Shown here: one piece after another, positions 59,933-64,000 of the stretch
Layout of the letters: the number at the start of each line of letters is the position of its first letter
Numbering within the stretch: position 1 is the first letter of the stretch
Origin: Candidatus Krumholzibacteriota bacterium
GTDB lineage: Bacteria; Krumholzibacteriota; Krumholzibacteriia; LZORAL124-64-63
Reading direction: 5' to 3'
DNA: 64,000 nucleotides
Assembly (NCBI GenBank): GCA_024275485.1
Contig: JAJRZA010000059.1
Location: forward strand, 1 to 64,000
Notes under the pieces: model-generated
Told to the model about the DNA's origin: nothing
The model's database searches: none
Seen by the model: only the letters and a program-made list of their open reading frames with translations
Translations under genes and position numbers: made by a program

Positions 59933-61036
59933 GTGAATCAAGAAATTAATAAAATCAACCCGGTTCCCTTTATATTATTGGGAGCGGCATCCTTGTTGCT
60001 GGCCCTGTGGGCCGGATTGGGGCGTGTCCCTTTCGCCCTGCCCGTGGGCATGGAACTGGCCATGTTGCACGGCCCGTTGATGGTGGGCGGATTCCTGGGC
60101 ACGGTAATCGCGGTGGAACGCGCCTCGGCCATCGGCCAGCGCTGGGCCTGGATGGGGCCGGTCCTGACTGGCCTGGGCACGGTGATCATGTTGGCACATT
60201 TGGCGGCGGGTGATTTGCCTGGTGCCTACCGATTTGGCGGCATACTTTTTTCCCTCGGCGGCATTTTTTACGCAGCGGTTTTCGGGGTAATCATCAAGCG
60301 CCAGCCCACACTGTTCAACTGGGTGATGGGCCTGGGCGCCATCTTTTTTGTCGTGGGAAACCTGATGTTGGGCCTTGGCAAACCGGTGTACCAGGTGGTG
60401 CCCCTGTGGGCCGCCTATCTGGTTTTGACCATCACCGGCGAAAGATTGGAGCTGAACCGCTTGCTGGCACCCAAAGCCGGGGACCGTGCACTGTTCTTTG
60501 CCGCACTTTTGCTGTTGATTGCCGGGGTTTTGATCGGGTTCGCCGTGCCGGTATTGGGCAGTCGTTTGTGGGGTGTCGGCCTGATGGTGATGTCAGGGTG
60601 GTTGTTTTGGCGCGACATCGCCCGCAAGACCATCAAGGCCCCTGGTGTGACTCGTTTCACAGCCATTTCCCTGCTCTCGGGTTATGTCTGGCTCTTCATG
60701 AGCGGCGGGTTGAACATGGGCTTTCCCGGTGAGGTGGCCGGATTTGCCTACGATGGTGTTTGGCACTCTCTCTTCGTGGGATTTGTGATGACCATGATTT
60801 TCGGTCACGCGCCCATCATTGTGCCTGCGCTGACCGGCATGATGGTGAAATGGCGCCCGGTTTTCTACCTGCCTTTGATTCTGCTGCATGCCTCCCTGCT
60901 GATGCGCATGCATGGGGATATGAGCGCCACTTTTATGATGCGGCGCTACGGTGGTTTGCTCAACACAGTGGCCATCCTGATCTTTCTGGTGATCCTGGTG
61001 ACCAGCTTGGAAAAATTAAAACGGCGAGGCCGCTGA
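59933..61036 (+). CDS. NnrS-like polytopic membrane protein
   Basis: A 367-residue protein with about eleven membrane helices and conserved His and Met in or near helices: MELAMLHGPLMVGGFLGTVIAVERA (about 38-62), GVWHSLFVGFVMTMIFGHAPIIVPALTGMM (about 273-302) and LLHASLLMRMHGDMSA (about 321-336). This layout resembles NnrS, a haem/copper membrane protein linked to nitric-oxide tolerance, though the match is partial. The start is GTG, with GAAGGA upstream. It is the last gene of the pentapeptide-permease-DUF59 operon and is convergent with tex. Confidence 0.7.
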   Translation: MNQEINKINPVPFILLGAASLLLALWAGLGRVPFALPVGMELAMLHGPLMVGGFLGTVIAVERASAIGQRWAWMGPVLTGLGTVIMLAHLAAGDLPGAYRFGGILFSLGGIFYAAVFGVIIKRQPTLFNWVMGLGAIFFVVGNLMLGLGKPVYQVVPLWAAYLVLTITGERLELNRLLAPKAGDRALFFAALLLLIAGVLIGFAVPVLGSRLWGVGLMVMSGWLFWRDIARKTIKAPGVTRFTAISLLSGYVWLFMSGGLNMGFPGEVAGFAYDGVWHSLFVGFVMTMIFGHAPIIVPALTGMMVKWRPVFYLPLILLHASLLMRMHGDMSATFMMRRYGGLLNTVAILIFLVILVTSLEKLKRRGR

Positions 61037-61095
61037 CCGCGCCCATGAATGTTGTTTGGATCTGGAGTTCCTGTTGGCGGGAGTTTCGCGAAAAT

Positions 61096-63252
61096 TCATC
61101 CGCTTTTCAAGGACAGCGAGATCCGCTTCCGCTTCATATCAACTTCCAATACTCGGGCCATAACCTTCTGACCCACCTTCACGACTTCATTGGGATCGCG
61201 CACAAAACGATCGGCCAGTTGGCTGATATGAGCCAAGCCATCCTGGTGCACGCCTATATCGATGAAGGCACCAAAGTTGGTTACATTGGTGACGATGCCA
61301 GGCAGGTTCATACCCTCGCTCAGGTCGTCCATTTTCTGCACACCTTCGGCAAAGCTGAATATTTCAAACTGTTGGCGAGGATCACGACCGGGTTTGATCA
61401 GCTCTTCAACAATATCCTGCAACGTGGGCAGACCCACCTCGTCGGTGATGTAGTCCTGCAACCGAATACCCGCTGTAGCACTCTGATTGCCAATCAACTC
61501 GGCCACTGCGCAACCGGCATCCGCAGCCATGGTCTTGACCAGGCTGTAACTTTCCGGATGAACGGCACTGGCATCCAGAGGGTTGCGCCCACCGTGGACC
61601 CGCAAAAAACCTGCCGCCTGTTCGTAGGCCTTGGGCCCCAGGCGCGGTACTTTTTTCAATTGGGCGCGACTGGTGAAGGCGCCATTTCTCCTGCGGTATT
61701 CTACAATGTTGCCGGCCAGTTGCGGACCCAATCCTGAAACATAAGTCAGCAATTCCTTGCTGGCCGTATTCAGATCCACACCCACGGCATTCACGCAGCT
61801 CATCACCGTATCGTCGAGGCCCCGCTTCAGGGCCCGCTGACCCACGTCGTGTTGGTACTGGCCGACACCGATGCTCTTGGCATCGATTTTCACCAACTCG
61901 GCCAAGGGGTCCATTAGCCGGCGCCCAATGCTCACCGCCCCTCGAACAGTCAGGTCAAAATCTGGGAACTCGTCCCGGGCCACCTGGCTGGCCGAGTAAA
62001 TGCTGGCACCGGATTCGTTCACCATCACCACCATCACGTTCTGGGGAAATTTCAGGGCGCGCACGAAGTTTTCGGTTTCCCGGCTGGCGGTGCCGTTGCC
62101 GATGGCCACTGCTTCGATTTTGTATTTGACGAGCAGGTGCTCGACCTTGGAGCGGGCTTCTTCGGCACCGCGGCCACCGGAGTGGGGGTAGATGGTATCG
62201 TTGTGCATCAGGTCGCCCTGCTCGTTCAGCACTACCAGTTTGCAACCGGAGCGGAAGCCCGGGTCCAACGCCAGGGTGCGCTTGCGACCCAATGGCGCGG
62301 CCAGCAGCAACTCGCGCAGGTTTTCGGCAAACACCCCGATGGCTTCCACGTCGGCGGCATTCTTCAACTCCAGACGAATTTCAGTCTCCATGGCCATGCC
62401 CAGCAGACGACGATAACCATCGACTACCGCCAGACGCATCTGTTCAGCTGCCCGGGTTCGGTTGCCAATGAACAGGTTTTCCAAGAGTTGATGGGCCGCC
62501 TCTTCGGGAGGGCTGACACGCATGCTGAGGATCTTCTCTTTTTCACCGCGACGCATGGCCAGCACCCGATGGCCGGCTACCTTTCCGACAGGCTCGTCCC
62601 AATCAAAATAATCGCGGAACTTGGCGCCTTCTTCCTCCTTGCCGGAGATCACCTTGCTGCGAATCATGCCGGCGTTGACGAAGAGTTCACGCACCGAGGC
62701 CCGGGCTTTATTATCTTCGTTGATGATCTCGGCCAAAATGTGGCGGGCACCGGTGAGGGCCTCCTCGGCCGATAGCACTTTCTTATCTTCATTCACGAAG
62801 GCAAGAGCCTGCTGCATCGGATCTTCGTCCACGGCTTCACCGTTGGGCGTGGCTGCGCCCTCCAACAACCATACCGCCAGCGGCTCAAGCCCGGCCTCCC
62901 TGGCCATGGAAGCCTTGGTGCGTCGTTTGGGGCGGTAAGGCAGATAAATATCTTCCAATGCGGTAAGATTGTCAGCATTCTCAATCGCTCTTTTCAGTTC
63001 CGGGGTCAGCAGTTCGCGTTCCAGCAAACTTTTGACCATGGCTTCGCGCCGCTTGTCCAGTACCTGCAATTGTTCGAGGCGATCGCGAATGGCGGTGACC
63101 GCCACTTCATCCAAACTCCCGGTGGCTTCCTTGCGATAACGGCTGATAAAGGGGATGCTGGCACCTTCGTCCAAAAGAAAGGCGCAGGAAGTGACCTGGC
63201 GCGATCCAATGTTCAATTCCGTTGCTATGCGAGTGATGTGTGCGCTGTTCAT
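61096..63252 (-). CDS. tex: Tex-family S1 RNA-binding transcription accessory protein
   Basis: A 718-residue Tex protein, related to eukaryotic Spt6 and involved in transcription and RNA metabolism. Order: N-terminal helical domain with SRYRKEATGSLDEVAVTAIRDRLEQL (near 36-61); YqgF/RuvC-like domain with TLALDPGFRSGCKLVVLNEQG (about 325-345) and AVAIGNGTASRETE; helix-hairpin-helix part with SKELLTYVSGLGPQLAGNIVEYR and LKKVPRLGPKAYEQAAGFLRV; C-terminal S1 domain (GIVTNVTNFGAFIDIGVHQDGLAHISQ to KRKRISLSLK). Intact and of typical domain content. The S1 domain ends within six residues of the C-terminus, so it lacks the extra tail seen in some homologues. Confidence 0.95.
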   Translation of the reverse strand: MNSAHITRIATELNIGSRQVTSCAFLLDEGASIPFISRYRKEATGSLDEVAVTAIRDRLEQLQVLDKRREAMVKSLLERELLTPELKRAIENADNLTALEDIYLPYRPKRRTKASMAREAGLEPLAVWLLEGAATPNGEAVDEDPMQQALAFVNEDKKVLSAEEALTGARHILAEIINEDNKARASVRELFVNAGMIRSKVISGKEEEGAKFRDYFDWDEPVGKVAGHRVLAMRRGEKEKILSMRVSPPEEAAHQLLENLFIGNRTRAAEQMRLAVVDGYRRLLGMAMETEIRLELKNAADVEAIGVFAENLRELLLAAPLGRKRTLALDPGFRSGCKLVVLNEQGDLMHNDTIYPHSGGRGAEEARSKVEHLLVKYKIEAVAIGNGTASRETENFVRALKFPQNVMVVMVNESGASIYSASQVARDEFPDFDLTVRGAVSIGRRLMDPLAELVKIDAKSIGVGQYQHDVGQRALKRGLDDTVMSCVNAVGVDLNTASKELLTYVSGLGPQLAGNIVEYRRRNGAFTSRAQLKKVPRLGPKAYEQAAGFLRVHGGRNPLDASAVHPESYSLVKTMAADAGCAVAELIGNQSATAGIRLQDYITDEVGLPTLQDIVEELIKPGRDPRQQFEIFSFAEGVQKMDDLSEGMNLPGIVTNVTNFGAFIDIGVHQDGLAHISQLADRFVRDPNEVVKVGQKVMARVLEVDMKRKRISLSLKSG

Positions 63253-63332
63253 GATTCCTCCGGATGGGACAGGTTTCCCGGAAAATGGAGGAGAGGGGCG
63301 TATTTTTCAACCCAGGAGTTTGGCGGCAGGTA

Positions 63333-64000
63333 TTATTCGTCAGGCATATTGCCATCACCGAGGGGCAGGATTTTGATTTTCTTGCGCCGCAACTGGACAA
63401 TCCGTGGCTTGAGGATTGAAGTGCGAACAATCGATCTTTCGTTACCCAACCTGATTTTTGTTCCAGACCACAGTTCCTTCAAGATGAATATTTCCGCAAC
63501 ACAGGAATTAATCGCGTCCACTTTGAGTTTCTGAATGAGCATTTGGGCATCGGCAATGGCCAGGGCGATGTTGGTGACCTTCTTCTTCAGTCCATTGAGG
63601 GTTGCGATTTCCTTCTCGGTCAGATCCTTGTTGCGCTCACTCATCTTCACGGCCTTTAGAATCCTGTCCTGCGCTTCTTCAAGTTTGAGGATCTTGTCAT
63701 CCTGCCAGCGGATCTTCTTTTCAAGGGAATAGTCAACCCCGGCAATCAATTCCGTATCCGAGGCTCCACTGGAACCGGCTTCGCCCACCCGGATGCCCAA
63801 TTTTGCCAAGGTTGTACCCCCGGCGATGCGCCCCTTGGAGACCTTGACCTGTCCCAGGCTGGAAATCCGACTGTGGGCGATTTCATTTCCCACCACGACG
63901 TTGCCCTGGACTTCGATATTGGCCTCGCTGATATACTTGGCCATAAGATCGCCCGCCAGTTCGATGTTGAAGTCTTCACCCCCGACAATGCCGCCGATCA
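63333..64000 (-). CDS. FapA/DUF342-family protein, 3' part (truncated by window edge)
   Basis: At least 222 residues; the frame runs open to base 64000, with IGGIVGGEDFNIELAGDLMAKYISEANIEVQGNVVVGNEI before the first internal Met, so the start lies beyond the window. The beta-helical repeats (ANIEVQGNVVVGNEIAHSRISSLGQVKV, KGRIAGGTTLAKLGIRVGEAGSSG) and the following coiled coil (ILKLEEAQDRILKAVKMSERNKDLTEKEIATL) are the usual C-terminal half of FapA (DUF342). A last strand region has IFILKELWSGTKIRLGN. FapA-type proteins are linked to flagella, polymer or cell-surface traits in various bacteria. Confidence 0.82.
   Translation of the reverse strand, partial: IGGIVGGEDFNIELAGDLMAKYISEANIEVQGNVVVGNEIAHSRISSLGQVKVSKGRIAGGTTLAKLGIRVGEAGSSGASDTELIAGVDYSLEKKIRWQDDKILKLEEAQDRILKAVKMSERNKDLTEKEIATLNGLKKKVTNIALAIADAQMLIQKLKVDAINSCVAEIFILKELWSGTKIRLGNERSIVRTSILKPRIVQLRRKKIKILPLGDGNMPDE

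Overview
The window is a gene-dense, moderately GC-rich bacterial chromosome segment. It has 53 protein genes, one of them cut by the window edge and one interrupted by an in-frame stop, plus one tRNA. I see no insertion sequence, phage, CRISPR array or rRNA. Several traits point to a Gram-negative-type bacterium from a deep lineage of the FCB kind, for example Candidatus Krumholzibacteriota or Eisenbacteria; this placement is inference. They are: lipoproteins with clear lipoboxes, predicted outer-membrane barrels, an LpoB-like lipoprotein, and two large secreted proteins that end in a 'PNPFNP' FlgD-like/T9SS-type C-terminal module. The only ribonucleotide reductase seen is the B12-dependent class II enzyme.

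Layout. 0.1-2.3 kb (minus): a SpoU methyltransferase - DUF116 - UbiA operon with 4-nt overlaps. 2.4-6.4 kb (plus): TPR glycosyltransferase, HAD-IG 5'-nucleotidase, archaeal-type (type II) GAPDH-like dehydrogenase. 6.4-10.7 kb (minus): TPR membrane protein and a PDZ/membrane/GAF/SpoIIE-type phosphatase. 10.9-13.8 kb: an LpdD-like/inositol monophosphatase fusion, a CHAT-fold protein lacking its catalytic residues, and tRNA-Leu(CAG). 14.0-19.9 kb (plus): smpB, an N-acetylmuramoyl-L-alanine amidase split by an in-frame amber codon, then a GerMN protein, murI, rph and rdgB (the last with a ~140-residue insertion), then an orphan Pvc16/DUF4255-like gene. 19.9-26.3 kb: secreted beta-helix protein, NFACT-R protein, MscS channel, DUF2270 protein, a 53-residue membrane protein, ClC channel.

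26.3-31.4 kb: a purine-oxidation locus with a guanine/8-oxoguanine deaminase-type amidohydrolase divergent from a three-subunit xanthine dehydrogenase-type enzyme. 31.5-38.1 kb: LpoB-like and COG3014-like lipoproteins, a CPBP-like membrane protein with DUF4214-like repeats, a class V aminotransferase and an RlmG/RsmC-type methyltransferase. 38.1-43.0 kb (minus): a secreted subtilase with its own promoter, then free-methionine-R-sulfoxide reductase and a hydantoinase-type amidohydrolase. 43.2-50.1 kb (plus): an outer-membrane protein; a methylcrotonyl-CoA carboxylase locus in which the alpha subunit is split into separate biotin carboxylase and biotin-carrier genes, with a methylglutaconyl-CoA hydratase between; then an HDOD protein and a low-molecular-weight phosphatase. 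50.1-53.8 kb: a 0.6-kb regulatory gap with a candidate NrdR box, nrdJ, and a strong terminator. 53.9-56.5 kb: small envelope genes. 56.5-61.0 kb (plus): a UMF1-type transporter and a four-gene operon (pentapeptide protein, SO_0444-type permease with a C-terminal HMA domain, DUF59 protein, NnrS-like membrane protein). 61.1-64.0 kb (minus): Tex and the 3' part of a FapA/DUF342 protein.

Most clusters are housekeeping. The most unusual items are the LpdD-IMPase fusion, the catalytically dead CHAT protein, the RdgB insertion, the orphan Pvc16-like gene, the amber-interrupted amidase, the split carboxylase and the possible copper/NO/Fe-S operon. I found no single large system that I would call convincingly new.
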